Counted from the stretch's first letter, positions 33,053 through 42,956 are shown. The stretch: 43,930 bases of DNA from Acidobacteriota bacterium (GCA_003165315.1 PLSX01000195.1:1-43930), one strand, 5' to 3'. The notes: generated by a model not told the origin, from the letters alone. Numbers and translations: made by a program.

Positions 33053-34495
33053 ATGGGTTCAGCGACCATTGAAAAGAAGGAATTCCCCATGTCCATCGGG
33101 GGCGAGTGGGTGCGTACTAATGCGAAGCGCACGATCCACCTGCCTTACGATGGCACGCCTGTGGGAGAAACATATGAAGGAGACGCGACGACGGCGGAGA
33201 TCGCGGTGGACGCGGCCGAGGCTGGAGCCGGAGCGATGGCGGGACTCACCCAATATGAACGCGCGGAAATCCTGGAACATATGCGGCGTCTTTTGGAGCG
33301 TGATGCCGCGGAATTCAGCCTATTGGTCAGCTATGAATGTGGCAAGCCGATTCGTGAGGCACGGATGGAGGTTGACCGGTGCCAACAGACAATGATCGCC
33401 TCCGCTGATGCCGCCCGCAATCTGCGGGGTGAAGTGATTCCCATGGATGCGGCGCCCGCCAGTAAGGGGCGATGGGCGATGACAGTACGGGAGCCCTTGG
33501 GAGTGATCGGCGCCATTACCCCCTTCAACTACCCCCTGAATCTCGCCCTGCACAAGATAGGTCCCGCGTTCGCCGCTGGCAATAGCGTGGTCCACAAACC
33601 TGCTGGAAACACTCCCCTCAGCGCGCTCCGCCTGGCGGGATTAATCCAAGAAGCGGGGGCGCCGGTAGGCGCATATAACGTCATCACGGGGCCAGGGGGC
33701 AAATTGGGCACCCCGTTGATTACCGACCCTCGGGTGGCGATGATTACCTTTACCGGCAGCGTCCCTGTGGGAGAACAGATTCGGGCTCAAATTGGGCTGA
33801 GAAGGGTCACCCTGGAATTGGGCTCCAATTCGGCTGTCATCCTCGAACCTGACTGCGACCTGGACGTGATGATTCCACGCTGTGTGACCGGGGGCTTTAC
33901 CCATTCCGGCCAGGTTTGCATCTCCGTACAGAATATATACGTTCACGAATCAATTGAGAAGACATTCACAGAGCGATTCGTTGCTGCCACGCAGAAGCTC
34001 AAGATCGGGCACCCACTGGACGAAACCACCGATGTTTCCTCGCTGATCTCCGTTGGCGAAGCGGAAAGAGTGGAACTGTGGATCAATCATGCCCGTTCCC
34101 GCGGGGCACAGGTGATCACCGGAGGGAAGCGACAAAACGCTACAATTGAACCGACCATCCTTGCGCGTGTCGCTCCCGACCTGGAAGTCTGCTGCCGTGA
34201 GGTGTTTGGGCCGGTGGTAGTTCTGCATTCTTACCGGAATCTCCCAGAGGCAATAAGTGCAGTGAACGCCAGCGAGTACGGCTTGCAGGCCGGGATCTGC
34301 ACGAGGCACCTGGGAAGAGCATTTGAAGCGGCACGTCAATTGCACGTGGGGGGCGTAATCGTGAATGACGTTCCTACTTTCCGCGCCGACCACATGCCCT
34401 ACGGTGGGGTGAAGAAAAGTGGAATCGGGCGCGAGGGGCCTCATTTCGTGGTTGAAGAGATGACGGAGCTGAAACTGATTTGCTGGCGTGGTTAA
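33053..34495 (+). CDS. NAD(P)-dependent aldehyde dehydrogenase
   Basis: About 480 aa, standard ALDH length. Motifs: GAITPFNYPLNLALHKIGPAFAAGNSVVHKPA (cofactor binding), FTGSVPVGEQI, LELGSNSAVI with E255 as general base, GGFTHSGQVCISVQN with catalytic C289, and EVFGPVVVL. Close relatives oxidise lactaldehyde, glycolaldehyde or other short aldehydes. In context it could oxidise L-lactaldehyde released from fucose-type sugars to lactate. ATG 33053 is spaced better from AAGGAGG than ATG 33047, which remains possible. A hairpin at 34518-34547 follows. Confidence 0.93.
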   Translation: MGSATIEKKEFPMSIGGEWVRTNAKRTIHLPYDGTPVGETYEGDATTAEIAVDAAEAGAGAMAGLTQYERAEILEHMRRLLERDAAEFSLLVSYECGKPIREARMEVDRCQQTMIASADAARNLRGEVIPMDAAPASKGRWAMTVREPLGVIGAITPFNYPLNLALHKIGPAFAAGNSVVHKPAGNTPLSALRLAGLIQEAGAPVGAYNVITGPGGKLGTPLITDPRVAMITFTGSVPVGEQIRAQIGLRRVTLELGSNSAVILEPDCDLDVMIPRCVTGGFTHSGQVCISVQNIYVHESIEKTFTERFVAATQKLKIGHPLDETTDVSSLISVGEAERVELWINHARSRGAQVITGGKRQNATIEPTILARVAPDLEVCCREVFGPVVVLHSYRNLPEAISAVNASEYGLQAGICTRHLGRAFEAARQLHVGGVIVNDVPTFRADHMPYGGVKKSGIGREGPHFVVEEMTELKLICWRG

Positions 34496-34517
34496 CGCCC
34501 AGATAGCCTTCCTTCCA

Positions 34518-34547
34518 AGATTTCTTGCCTCGACTCGCAAGAAATCT
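34518..34547 (+). terminator. Hairpin after the aldehyde dehydrogenase gene
   Basis: AGATTTCTTGC (34518-34528) and GCAAGAAATCT (34537-34547) form a perfect 11-bp stem with an 8-nt loop, 23 bases past the stop. There is no run of T after it, so it may stabilise the messenger end or act as a weak or bidirectional terminator. Confidence 0.5.
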
Positions 34548-34637
34548 CTGGCGGCCTATCGGCCCTCGGTCTAAACTGCTTCGGCTGTGTAATGCAGACG
34601 CCGGAAGTACCATGCGACGCGAATTGTCCGAGGCCAC

Positions 34638-35633
34638 ATGAACCCACTCACCAAAGCACGAATTGGAAAGACCTTTTTGGAAGTGCCGAGACTTGGACTG
34701 GGCGGAACCGCGCTCGGTGGACTTTTCCATGATCCCTCGGATGACACAGCGACGAGCACCATTCACCGTGCCTTGCAATTGGGGGTTAATTTCTTCGATA
34801 CAGCTCCTCTTTATGGCGCAGGCAAGAGCGAATCTAGATTCAGGCGCGGGCTGGAAGGTCTCGACCGAAATTCGTTTATTCTTGCCAGCAAGGTTGGGTA
34901 TGCGCTTCTGCCGCAAAAGCCCAGCGGCGGGCAGGAGTTGTTCTTCCCTTATGAAAATCCCGGCGCTCTTCATCCGACATTCGATTTTAGCTATGACGGG
35001 GTGATGCGGTCACTCGAGGGAAGCCTCCGCAGGCTTGGATTGGACCGTATTGACATTCTGCATATTCACGATCCAACTGACCATTTTGCCGCGACCATGA
35101 AAGGTGCTTACTTGGCTCTCGATAAACTTCGGCGGGAGCATGTGATTGGCGCACTGGGAGTGGGAACAACGGAGAATCAGACAGTAATTCGTTTTTTGCA
35201 AGCCGGCGACTTCGACTGTTTCCTCCTCGCCGGCCGGTACACCCTGCTCGAGCATGCTGCTCTCCAGGAAGCACTGCCTCTGTGCGAGGCGAGAGGAGCA
35301 AGTATTATTATCGGTGGCCCGTACAACAGTGGGATTCTTGCGACGGGCGCCGTGGCCGGAGCCATGTATAACTACGTCCCCGCCACTCCGGAGGTATTAG
35401 AGAAGGTGCGGCAAATCGAAAATATTTGCAGGGAATATTCAGTGCCACTTCAGGCTGCTGCTCTTCAATTTCCTCTCGCGCACCCTGCGGTCGCCGCCAT
35501 CATTCCCGGAGCAAGATCGGCGGAGGAAGTGGAAGAAAACTTCCGATTCGTGGATCATACTATCCCGGCGGAATTCTGGGCCGACTTACGCAAGCAGAGC
35601 CTGATTCCTCCTGGAGCCCCGGTGCCTTCCTGA
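34638..35633 (+). CDS. Aldo/keto reductase, aldose 1-dehydrogenase (L-fucose-type)
   Basis: 331 aa, an AKR barrel: LGLGGTALGGLF, NFFDTAPLYGAGKSE with catalytic Asp and Tyr, ILASKVGY with the catalytic Lys, and LDRIDILHIHDP where the usual His lies. The C-terminal cofactor region AIIPGARSAEEVEENF is typical. The closest named group is the D-threo-aldose/L-fucose 1-dehydrogenases, which oxidise L-fucose to fuconolactone. The next gene is a lactonase-type amidohydrolase, which fits this step. The ATG lacks a strong ribosome site. Confidence 0.88.
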   Translation: MNPLTKARIGKTFLEVPRLGLGGTALGGLFHDPSDDTATSTIHRALQLGVNFFDTAPLYGAGKSESRFRRGLEGLDRNSFILASKVGYALLPQKPSGGQELFFPYENPGALHPTFDFSYDGVMRSLEGSLRRLGLDRIDILHIHDPTDHFAATMKGAYLALDKLRREHVIGALGVGTTENQTVIRFLQAGDFDCFLLAGRYTLLEHAALQEALPLCEARGASIIIGGPYNSGILATGAVAGAMYNYVPATPEVLEKVRQIENICREYSVPLQAAALQFPLAHPAVAAIIPGARSAEEVEENFRFVDHTIPAEFWADLRKQSLIPPGAPVPS

Positions 35634-35717
35634 TGATGGGACTCACAATGGCCGTTTAGTTTTTTCAGTTTTCTTAATGCGTCCATCTTAGTGCCGAAAT
35701 CCGAAGAGGAATACCGT

Positions 35718-36572
35718 ATGGGAAATATGATAATTGATGCTCACCAACACTTCTGGGACCCATCCCGCTTCGAATATTTCTGGATGACCGATGGCGTCAA
35801 GACCTTGAGGCGCCCCTTTTTGCCGGAACATCTGCGCCCGCTCCTGGCCCAATCGGGAGTGGGGCGGACTGTCATTGTGCAGGCGATTTCCTCTGTCGTC
35901 GAAGCCTATTGGCTGTTGGATCTGGCTTCGGGGAGCGAGTTTGTTGCCGGCGTCGTAACGTGGGCTAACCTTCAAAGTCAAGAGTTGCCAAGGGAGTTGG
36001 ATGAACTTCAATCCCACCCCAAGTTCAAAGGTGTTCGGCACCAGATTGAAGTTGAATCCGACGACGCATGGATGGTCCGGGAAAATGTGCTCGTGGGCCT
36101 CGCGGAACTTGAGCGGAGGGAAATTCCATTTGACCTGCTTGTCCAAACGCGCCATCTGAAGTATATCCACCATATTCGGGAGTGGTGCCCACGCCTGAAA
36201 CTTGTCGTGGATCACATGGCGAAACCGCGCATTGGCGAACGCGAATTTGACGTGTGGGCGGAGGAGATTGAACGCATTTCGAAGCTCCCTGGTATCTGGT
36301 GCAAACTCTCTGGAATGATCACAGAGGCCCGATGGGATCGCTGGGCGCCCGACGATTTACGGCCCTATGTGCGGCATGCCGTAAACCAGTTTGGCCTCAA
36401 TCGAGTAATGTTCGGAAGTGATTGGCCGGTCTGCACGCTCGCCGGAAGCTACCAGCAAGTGGTCGATGCCTTGCATCTAACGTTAGGACCACAGTCCGAG
36501 GAGGAAGCGCGAAAAGTGTGGAGCCAAACAGCCTGCGAATTCTATCACCTTGCCAAACCCGAAGCCGTTTGA
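35718..36572 (+). CDS. Amidohydrolase-2 family lactonase (L-fuconolactonase-like)
   Basis: About 284 aa. MIIDAHQHFWDP carries the HxH metal motif and is the classic start of the L-fuconolactone/L-rhamnono-lactone hydrolase group. GVRHQIE, LVVDHMAKP, GIWCKLSGMI and VMFGSDWPVC, with the catalytic Asp, follow in family order. It should open the sugar lactone produced by the preceding aldo/keto reductase. ATG 35718 has GAGGA upstream; the first in-frame codon, nine residues earlier, is less likely. The gap to the dehydrogenase is about 85 bases, in the same direction. Confidence 0.88.
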   Translation: MGNMIIDAHQHFWDPSRFEYFWMTDGVKTLRRPFLPEHLRPLLAQSGVGRTVIVQAISSVVEAYWLLDLASGSEFVAGVVTWANLQSQELPRELDELQSHPKFKGVRHQIEVESDDAWMVRENVLVGLAELERREIPFDLLVQTRHLKYIHHIREWCPRLKLVVDHMAKPRIGEREFDVWAEEIERISKLPGIWCKLSGMITEARWDRWAPDDLRPYVRHAVNQFGLNRVMFGSDWPVCTLAGSYQQVVDALHLTLGPQSEEEARKVWSQTACEFYHLAKPEAV

Positions 36573-36645
36573 CATGCTAAACTTCAAGGCGATGAGCCAA
36601 TGTTTTTCCAGATTCCGCCAACACCGATAAGGACAGAGGTGTCCC

Positions 36646-37920
36646 ATGTCTGTGAACTTCCCGCGAATACTTACAATCCGGCAGAGCCTCAATCGGGCGG
36701 CCCCAATTGACATTCGCACCTCCGTACAAAGCCAACTCGCGAAAACGTTCACTTCACAAATTACGCCAGGCGCTCGGATTGCTGTTACGGCAGGCAGCCG
36801 CGGCATTTCAAATTTACAACAGATCGTGTCCGCCGCCGTGGATTGGCTGAAGGAGAGAGGCGCAGAACCTTTTATCGTTCCCGCTATGGGAAGTCATGGG
36901 GGGGCGACGCCGGAAGGGCAAGCAAGCGTTCTAGCGGATTACGGAATAACGATGGAGGCAGTAGGAGCGCCCGTGCAACCATCCATGGAAGTCAAACTCC
37001 TGGGGCGAACGGACGATGGCGTTGATGTTTATTTCAGCGCGGAAGCTCTGCGGGCGGACGGAATCCTGTTAGTCAATCGAATCAAACCTCACACCGACTT
37101 TTCCGGAACGATCGGCAGCGGCCTGCTGAAGATGATAACCGTCGGCCTGGGTAAGCGCGTGGGCGCCGGCGCTTGCCATACCGCGTTTGCCTTGCGCGGC
37201 CACGAACAGGTCATTCGCAAAGTGGCCAGTGTCACCTTGCAATGCACTCCCATTCTGGGGGGCGTCGCGATTCTGGAAGGCCCTTTCCATGAGACGGCCG
37301 AAATCGTCGTCCTTGGCAAGGAAGAGATTTTAGCTGGTGAAGAACAATTATTCGCCCGGGCAAAACGATTGATGCCCAGCCTGCCTTTTGAAGATATCGA
37401 TTTCCTGATCGTCGATCAGATGGGGAAGAACATCAGTGGTTCGGGAATGGATCCCAACATCATTGGGCGAAGCGTCTACGGGTACATGTCCCAGGGGCCG
37501 ACCGTCAACTCACTTTCCTCGGTAAAAATCAGGCGAATCTTTGTGCGCGACCTGACTCCTGAATCGCACGGCAATGCTGTAGGGATTGGGTTGGCGGACC
37601 TTACCACTTCTCGACTGGTTCGCGCGATGGATCCCCAAGCAATTTATGTTAACGCACTTACCGCCCTGGCTCCCATCATAGCCAAGATTCCAATCTACTT
37701 CGAGACAGACTCGGAAGCCATCAATTGGGGGCTCACCTCCTTGGGGATGTCGGATACCAAGGCCGCTCGAGTCGTTCGGATTGCCAGTACCCTATCTCTC
37801 GAAGTCATGCAGGTTGCCGAAGCTCTTTATGATCGGGTTATGGATGATGAAAAATTAAGCGCCCTCGACCCACCGCATGAGATGAAATTCGATTCGCATC
37901 AGAATCTGTTGCCGATCTGA
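36646..37920 (+). CDS. LarA-like (DUF2088) protein
   Basis: 424 aa. PGARIAVTAGSRGISNLQQIV and PAMGSHGGATPEGQASVLADYGI are typical of the DUF2088/LarA superfamily, whose founding member is the nickel-pincer lactate racemase. VNRIKPHTDFSGTIGSGLLKM is a further conserved block. No larB, larC or larE genes are in the window, so whether the Ni-pincer cofactor is used cannot be said. It stands after the fucose-type genes, where lactate derived from lactaldehyde would be the expected substrate; other LarA homologues act on other 2-hydroxyacids or sugar acids. Confidence 0.82.
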   Translation: MSVNFPRILTIRQSLNRAAPIDIRTSVQSQLAKTFTSQITPGARIAVTAGSRGISNLQQIVSAAVDWLKERGAEPFIVPAMGSHGGATPEGQASVLADYGITMEAVGAPVQPSMEVKLLGRTDDGVDVYFSAEALRADGILLVNRIKPHTDFSGTIGSGLLKMITVGLGKRVGAGACHTAFALRGHEQVIRKVASVTLQCTPILGGVAILEGPFHETAEIVVLGKEEILAGEEQLFARAKRLMPSLPFEDIDFLIVDQMGKNISGSGMDPNIIGRSVYGYMSQGPTVNSLSSVKIRRIFVRDLTPESHGNAVGIGLADLTTSRLVRAMDPQAIYVNALTALAPIIAKIPIYFETDSEAINWGLTSLGMSDTKAARVVRIASTLSLEVMQVAEALYDRVMDDEKLSALDPPHEMKFDSHQNLLPI

Positions 37921-38116
37921 TGGATTGACACCTACGAAACTGGGCACAAGGAAGTTTAGGCTTATCCCGGGTCTCCTGAGGGTAATCGTACCCCGCGGAA
38001 ATCTTTACAGGGGTCGATGGGTCATCACGGAGCCAAACCCAGGCCAACCCCGTGGGACTCCATTTTCAATTTTGCCATAAGTGCCAATCCCCGATGCGCA
38101 AGCGCGACTCTGGCTG

Positions 38117-38122
38117 TATAAT
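38117..38122 (+). promoter_or_regulatory. Putative -10 box upstream of the DksA/TraR-like gene
   Basis: A perfect TATAAT lies 53 bases before ATG 38175. No good -35 hexamer was found 17 bases upstream, so this is only a candidate. Confidence 0.35.
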
Positions 38123-38174
38123 AGTGTGATTGGCGTTTAGCATTCAAAGCAATCGCAGGGTCGAGGGCTCGAAT

Positions 38175-38519
38175 ATGAACAATGGCGAAGTGAATCGTTT
38201 CAAGGATCTTCTACTTTCCAAACGGCAGGAGCTTTCGGCCGGAAAAAGTCTGGCCGATTCTATTCCCACAGCCGGAGAACTTCGTGGTGACCCAGTCGAT
38301 ATGGCCGCCAGTGAAACCTATGCCGCCACACAGGTCCGCTTGCACCAAACTGACGGCAAGCTTCTGCGCGCCATTGAGGATGCTCTGACGCGAATTCGCA
38401 ACGAGAAGTTTGGCCTCTGTGAAGAATGCGGCGAGCCGATCAGCAATGCGCGTTTGGAGGCAGTGCCCTGGACCCGGTGGTGCCGGGATTGCAAGGCACG
38501 GCAGGACCAGAAAATCTGA
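38175..38519 (+). CDS. DksA/TraR-type C4 zinc-finger protein
   Basis: 114 aa. An N-terminal helical part (EVNRFKDLLLSKRQELSAGKSL, then TDGKLLRAIEDALTRIRNEKFG) precedes a C4 zinc finger CEECGEPISNARLEAVPWTRWCRDC. Relatives bind the RNA polymerase secondary channel and alter initiation, often with ppGpp. The acidic tip residues that DksA uses are not obvious, so transcription control is likely but not certain. ATG 38175 (MNNGEVNRF) is chosen over a TTG at 38130, which would add 15 unlikely residues. Confidence 0.88.
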   Translation: MNNGEVNRFKDLLLSKRQELSAGKSLADSIPTAGELRGDPVDMAASETYAATQVRLHQTDGKLLRAIEDALTRIRNEKFGLCEECGEPISNARLEAVPWTRWCRDCKARQDQKI

Positions 38520-38624
38520 ACCACCGGCACAGGCCCGCGGATTTTCGACGCCTTCAACCCTCGCCACTATTGGCAGAGTCTTCAGGTTATGACTTCTCTC
38601 CCGCCCCTGTTTGTAGCGCTAGAC

Positions 38625-39959
38625 TTACTCCCCCACTCTTACAAACTTCACCGCGTCCGCAATCACCGCTCCGTTGGCAGCATTGGTCAATCCCACGGAG
38701 CGGGGATTCCTGAAGGTGCCGAGCAGGCTCCAGTCCCCTGACCCATGCGTGAAATCGACTGTGGTAGTTCCCTCTTTTCCGTCCGATCCGATGGTAAACC
38801 GCGCATTGGTCGCGAGCACTCCGACTGCAGGATGGCCGTAATATACGTAGACTTTATATTCTCCGATTAGTGGATTGTCCACCCGCCAGGTGGCTGTTCG
38901 GGTTCCGTCACCACCTTCTGTCCACAAACATCCACCTCCATAGCTGGCGGCGGCAGTCGATTCATCAGAGTGCCACCCGCCGCCCTTAATCAGCATGTGG
39001 CCGCCAATGGTCTGATCATCCGTGATCTGTTCCCTTGCCCAAGGATCCTGCGAGTATCTTCTCCATTCCGCCATGCGCTCCTGGAGCGAAGCATGATTCT
39101 TCACCATCCACTGGTGCAGATGCTGCAGGAGATCGGCCTGAACGGCAAGGCCAGAACCATAAAGGTCTTGCGTCTCGGCTGGATCGTGAGACAGATCAAA
39201 TAGTTGAACCTTTCCCGTCCACAGATTTTCGATCAGCTTGTACTGTTCCGTCCGCACGGAGCGCAGCGGCGCTATGACGTCTTCTTCGCCATAGATATAT
39301 TTGTTTACGGACTTCACTTTCCCCTCAATCAGTGGAAGCAGGGAATGCCCCTCGGCGTCGGAGGGAGCCGGAAGGCCCACCAGATTCAGGATGGTCGGAG
39401 CGGTGTCCACGTTGGAGGCAATGGCGTCCACCACCTTTCCCTTGGGCATTCTTGGCCCCGCCATGATCAATGGTACGTGCATGACAGGGTCATACAACGA
39501 GCGATGGTCGAAGGTCAGAAATTCGTCCGGGTGCGAATAGAGCATTTCGCCATGATCGGAAGTCAGCACCACCAGTGTGTTATCACTCAGCCCGATCTGT
39601 TTCATGTGATCCATCAACTCGCCCACGTAGCGGTCGCCAAAGTGAATCTTTCCGTCATACAAATCATAGAGTCGCTGCACCGCCTGCTGATCGCCCATCA
39701 TCGCAAGACGAAACAGGTGACCGCGTTTCAGGTCGTAACCGGTGTTGGTCTCATTGGGATAAGCTTCGGTCTTAAAGATGTCATCCTCGGAAGGTGGATT
39801 GTAAGGTGAGTGCGGTTCCAAAAAGAGCACGAAGAGAAAGAAAGGTTCGGAACGATGCTGATCCAGCCACGGCATGACCCTTTGCGTGGTTTCAGGAGCC
39901 AGATTGAATGCCTCGCCGCCCCGTTGAGTAATATCCTTCGCCTGTGCGTTGGGCTGGCC
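38625..39959 (-). pseudogene. Sulfatase-superfamily hydrolase, C-terminal part after in-frame UAA
   Basis: This is the same reading frame as the N-terminal part at 39960-40415, continuing without frameshift after the UAA (GQPNAQAKDITQRGGEAFN...). It carries the rest of the alkaline-phosphatase fold: FLFVLFLEPHSPYNPP, DNTLVVLTSDHGEML with Asp and His metal ligands, MHVPLIMAGPRMPKG and DTAPTILNLVGLP. A C-terminal domain of about 110 residues (GTRTATWRVDNPLIGEYKVYVYYGH, WSLLGTFRN, ANGAVIADAVKFVRV) matches golvesin-type carbohydrate-binding domains. An internal ATG at 39875 could restart translation, but the product would lack the nucleophile. Either readthrough or a recently broken gene is needed to explain it. 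Confidence 0.8.
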
Positions 39960-40415
39960 TTAATCGTATTCCTCAAAGCCGCGCCCCGTAAGATCTTTGC
40001 CCGCCACGCCGTTGTTTACAAATGCCACCGTGCGATAACCTTGAGCCTTGAAAATCTCGGCGAGCATGGGCACGCTTGCAGCGATTAAGGGATCCGTGGG
40101 CCGCCACATCAGGGTGACCCCGTGCATGGAGGGGTAAAGCGAGGTCATGAGAGTCGAATAGGAGGGTGCGGTCCACGGCGCCACGGAATAGAAATGGGAA
40201 AAGCGCACGCCCCGGTCTGCCAAACGGTCAAGGTTGGGGGTGGTAAGGCGCGGACTCCCCAGGCAATGAACCTGGTCGGCTCGAAGCTGATCAAGCGAAA
40301 TCAGAATGACGTTGAGCCGCGGAGTCTGTTGTGCCCCCAATCCGGCAGGAATAATGTGCAACATCACGGCCATCAAGATTCCGCTCAAAAACCGCATCCT
40401 TATGGAGCTTCTCAT
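39960..40415 (-). pseudogene. Sulfatase-superfamily hydrolase, N-terminal part ending at in-frame UAA
   Basis: It starts at ATG 40415 after GGAGG with a signal peptide (FLSGILMAVMLHIIPAGLGAQQ). LNVILISLDQLRADQ (metal Asp D42) and TTPNLDRLADRGVRFSHFYS are typical of sulfatases. The catalytic motif reads WTAPSYSTLMTSLYP: T82 stands where sulfatases have the formylglycine Cys or Ser, and Tyr replaces the motif Arg. A Thr nucleophile is used by some phosphonate and phosphate-ester members of the superfamily, so the enzyme may not be a sulfatase. The frame stops at UAA (39960-39962) after GRGFEEYD, and homology resumes in the same frame. Confidence 0.8.
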
Positions 40416-40490
40416 TATCCCTCCAATTATTAGGCGGCAAGGCCAGGCCCCTACCCCTGAAGTGCAAGTTGGGTCAAAACGCATCAAGCA

Positions 40491-42956
40491 TCATTTTGAT
40501 ATCGGCGCCGTTGATAACTTGTAGATTCCGGACGTATTGAGTCGAATCAGCAGGCGGGTGCCATTTTCAGCAGAGATCCCGGGAACCTCCTGGCCGTTAA
40601 CTTTCACCTCCGTGGCACCTCTTGAAGCGGGCATGGAAACCTCCGCGTCGACACCCGGAGGCAAACTCAACTCAGCCTCCAAGCCCGCGCCAATGCGATG
40701 CAGATTAACTTTGATTGGCCCTACCGGTGTCGGCTCCGTGCCGCGCGCCCAGTCCAGCCCAACCAGGTCCGGCCGGATGCTCACCTTGCTAAAACCTGCC
40801 CCATGCGGCTCGATTCCAAGCACCTGCTCCATAAGCCAGGCGGTAGGCCCGCTTGACCAGCCGTGGCAAAGGGAAACTATAAAACCCTGCGTGTTGTCCG
40901 CTTGAAGCATTTCGTGAAAATGTTCCTTGGGCCAGTCCGGATCATAGCCCTCCCAGAATGTCGTAGCGCCCTCTTTGACCATGCCGCCCCAGTATTCGCG
41001 AATCCAGTCCAGAGCCTCTTTGCGGTGCCCACTCGCCGCCATGGCGGAGATAACGTAAAAACTGTAGTACGGTGAGATCATGAATTGACGCGGGTGTGAC
41101 AGGACTTTCTCCCAAATGGCGGCTGCCTGCTGCTCCGTGGCAACCCCAGAGAATATTGCCATAGCGTTGCTTTGCCAGCGCGTACCGAAAGTGCCAGTGG
41201 CAGGATCAACCAGATACATCTGCGCCGCCTGCCTGATTCCATCTGCCTCGGTGATGTACTTCGCTGCGCCGGCGCTGTCCCCAGCTTCGCCCAACAACCA
41301 CGCGCCCTCGGCAAATCCCTTCGCGAACTCCAAGGTTGAAGCGCGACGCAATTCCGGCGTGTCACCATTCAAATCCGGCGACCAATCGACAAAGAGAAAG
41401 ACAACTCGCGGATTGGGAACAATGTACAAACTGCGACTATCGAATTCCGTCTGCATGTAAGCGAGGAGCTCCGTGAGGAGTCGGACGTGGGACTGGAGGT
41501 AGGCGCGGTCACCGGTATGCCGGTAATGATCCGCCAGATCCATAATCCAGAAGGCCGAGTAACCGGGAATGCCGTTGACGTCGCCGGTTACGTGATGTTC
41601 GGCGTCAGGCATCAAATCATCAATGGTCCGTTGCATGAGCGGTTTGTCAGCAAACACCGTATCGATCACGCGGCCGCTTACATTCAGATCTCCGGCATAG
41701 GGAGCGCGATCACGCTTGGGAGCGTCCCAGATTTCATCCTGCATGGAAAGATGTGCGGTGTATGCCCCCACTTGCCAGATGCGGTTCAGCAATACGTCCG
41801 AAGATTCGAAGGAGCCTTGATATTTCACAGGATAATAAATGCTGTCGAAGCGGATGGATTTGAAGATCTGCGGCGAATTCCCCGCAAGGAAACGGATGAG
41901 GGCATAGCGGAGGGCGCTCTTTGGCCCGTAAGCCCTTGAGTGCGGCGGAATGACGAGCGGTGTTGCACCAAGATAAGGCTCGTGGATGGCCTCATCGCGC
42001 GATTCCCCGTATTGAAGCTCAACCCTGGCTGGAGTATCCGAATCGGAGACGATCTCAATCCGGCCATCAGACTCACGTCCGAGATCCACCAGAATGTAGG
42101 GATATTCCTCACGGCTGGCGGAAGCAGGTGGCAGGGTAACCGTAAACTCGCCCTTCGATTTCTGTGCGGCTTCAACACCGGCCCCGTCTGGATCCACAGG
42201 CGCAATCACAGACAGGTTAAACAGCTTACCCAGGCCTTCAAACGAGTGGACAACACGATCCACCGGTACGGGGAGGTGCGCCAGGAAAGGGGAGATACCA
42301 TCGTATCCCGCCCATTGATACATCCCCGCGTCACTATTCCAGCGCAGGGAATCAATGTTGCTCTCAATTCCACCTAGAGATCGTACAGAAGACCATGAGT
42401 CGGCGCGGTAGCCGGGTCGTTCCCAGCCAACCTCAGCGTGGTCGCTGCACTTCCAACCACCATCGCTCATTGTCAGGGCAGGAGCGTCCAATCCGGGGGC
42501 GCGGGGAACAATTTTCACCGCCAGTCGGTCACCGTGCGATGCCTCAATCGCCATTGTGTTTTCACCCATCAGCAAATTTTCCGCCACGGGCAAGACCAGC
42601 ACCATGGGCCTCAATCGCAATCTCTGATCACGTTCGGCATTCGCAAGCAATCGCCCGTTCAGGTAAACACGAAGGTGTTCCGGTCCGGCTATATAGAGCG
42701 TGGCCATACCCGGAACACTCTTCAGATTAAAGCTATCGTGGAAATAGAATGTGTTGTCGCGGCTTCCATCCTTGACCACGGGCAGCCAGACATACTGCTC
42801 CGGCAGCGGCTGATGCAATGATGACTCCAGCAGCGGAGAGCGAATGTCGCCCGTCAGATCCAAGTTAGAGGGGGAAAAATCCTGCTGTGCCGCAACGAGA
42901 ACAAGGCCACCAGTACTCCCGGCGATGAAAAGTAACAACCCGAGTAATCGCGGCAC
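40491..42956 (-). CDS. GH78-like alpha-L-rhamnosidase, exported
   Basis: About 821 aa. Start GTG 42956 is chosen because GGGGGG lies four nt upstream and a signal peptide follows at once (PRLLGLLLFIAGSTGGLVLVAA); an upstream ATG at 43058 would overlap the next gene. The N-terminal half is built of beta-sandwich modules (FYFHDSFNL..., VYLNGRLLAN). The (alpha/alpha)6 catalytic barrel begins near residue 400 with DEIWDAPKRDRAPYAGDL (D407-), the GH78 acid region, and ends with SLCHGWSSGPTAWLMEQVLGI. A C-terminal beta domain follows. It should release terminal L-rhamnose or a related deoxysugar from plant or microbial glycans outside the cytoplasm. Confidence 0.86.
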   Translation of the reverse strand: MPRLLGLLLFIAGSTGGLVLVAAQQDFSPSNLDLTGDIRSPLLESSLHQPLPEQYVWLPVVKDGSRDNTFYFHDSFNLKSVPGMATLYIAGPEHLRVYLNGRLLANAERDQRLRLRPMVLVLPVAENLLMGENTMAIEASHGDRLAVKIVPRAPGLDAPALTMSDGGWKCSDHAEVGWERPGYRADSWSSVRSLGGIESNIDSLRWNSDAGMYQWAGYDGISPFLAHLPVPVDRVVHSFEGLGKLFNLSVIAPVDPDGAGVEAAQKSKGEFTVTLPPASASREEYPYILVDLGRESDGRIEIVSDSDTPARVELQYGESRDEAIHEPYLGATPLVIPPHSRAYGPKSALRYALIRFLAGNSPQIFKSIRFDSIYYPVKYQGSFESSDVLLNRIWQVGAYTAHLSMQDEIWDAPKRDRAPYAGDLNVSGRVIDTVFADKPLMQRTIDDLMPDAEHHVTGDVNGIPGYSAFWIMDLADHYRHTGDRAYLQSHVRLLTELLAYMQTEFDSRSLYIVPNPRVVFLFVDWSPDLNGDTPELRRASTLEFAKGFAEGAWLLGEAGDSAGAAKYITEADGIRQAAQMYLVDPATGTFGTRWQSNAMAIFSGVATEQQAAAIWEKVLSHPRQFMISPYYSFYVISAMAASGHRKEALDWIREYWGGMVKEGATTFWEGYDPDWPKEHFHEMLQADNTQGFIVSLCHGWSSGPTAWLMEQVLGIEPHGAGFSKVSIRPDLVGLDWARGTEPTPVGPIKVNLHRIGAGLEAELSLPPGVDAEVSMPASRGATEVKVNGQEVPGISAENGTRLLIRLNTSGIYKLSTAPISK

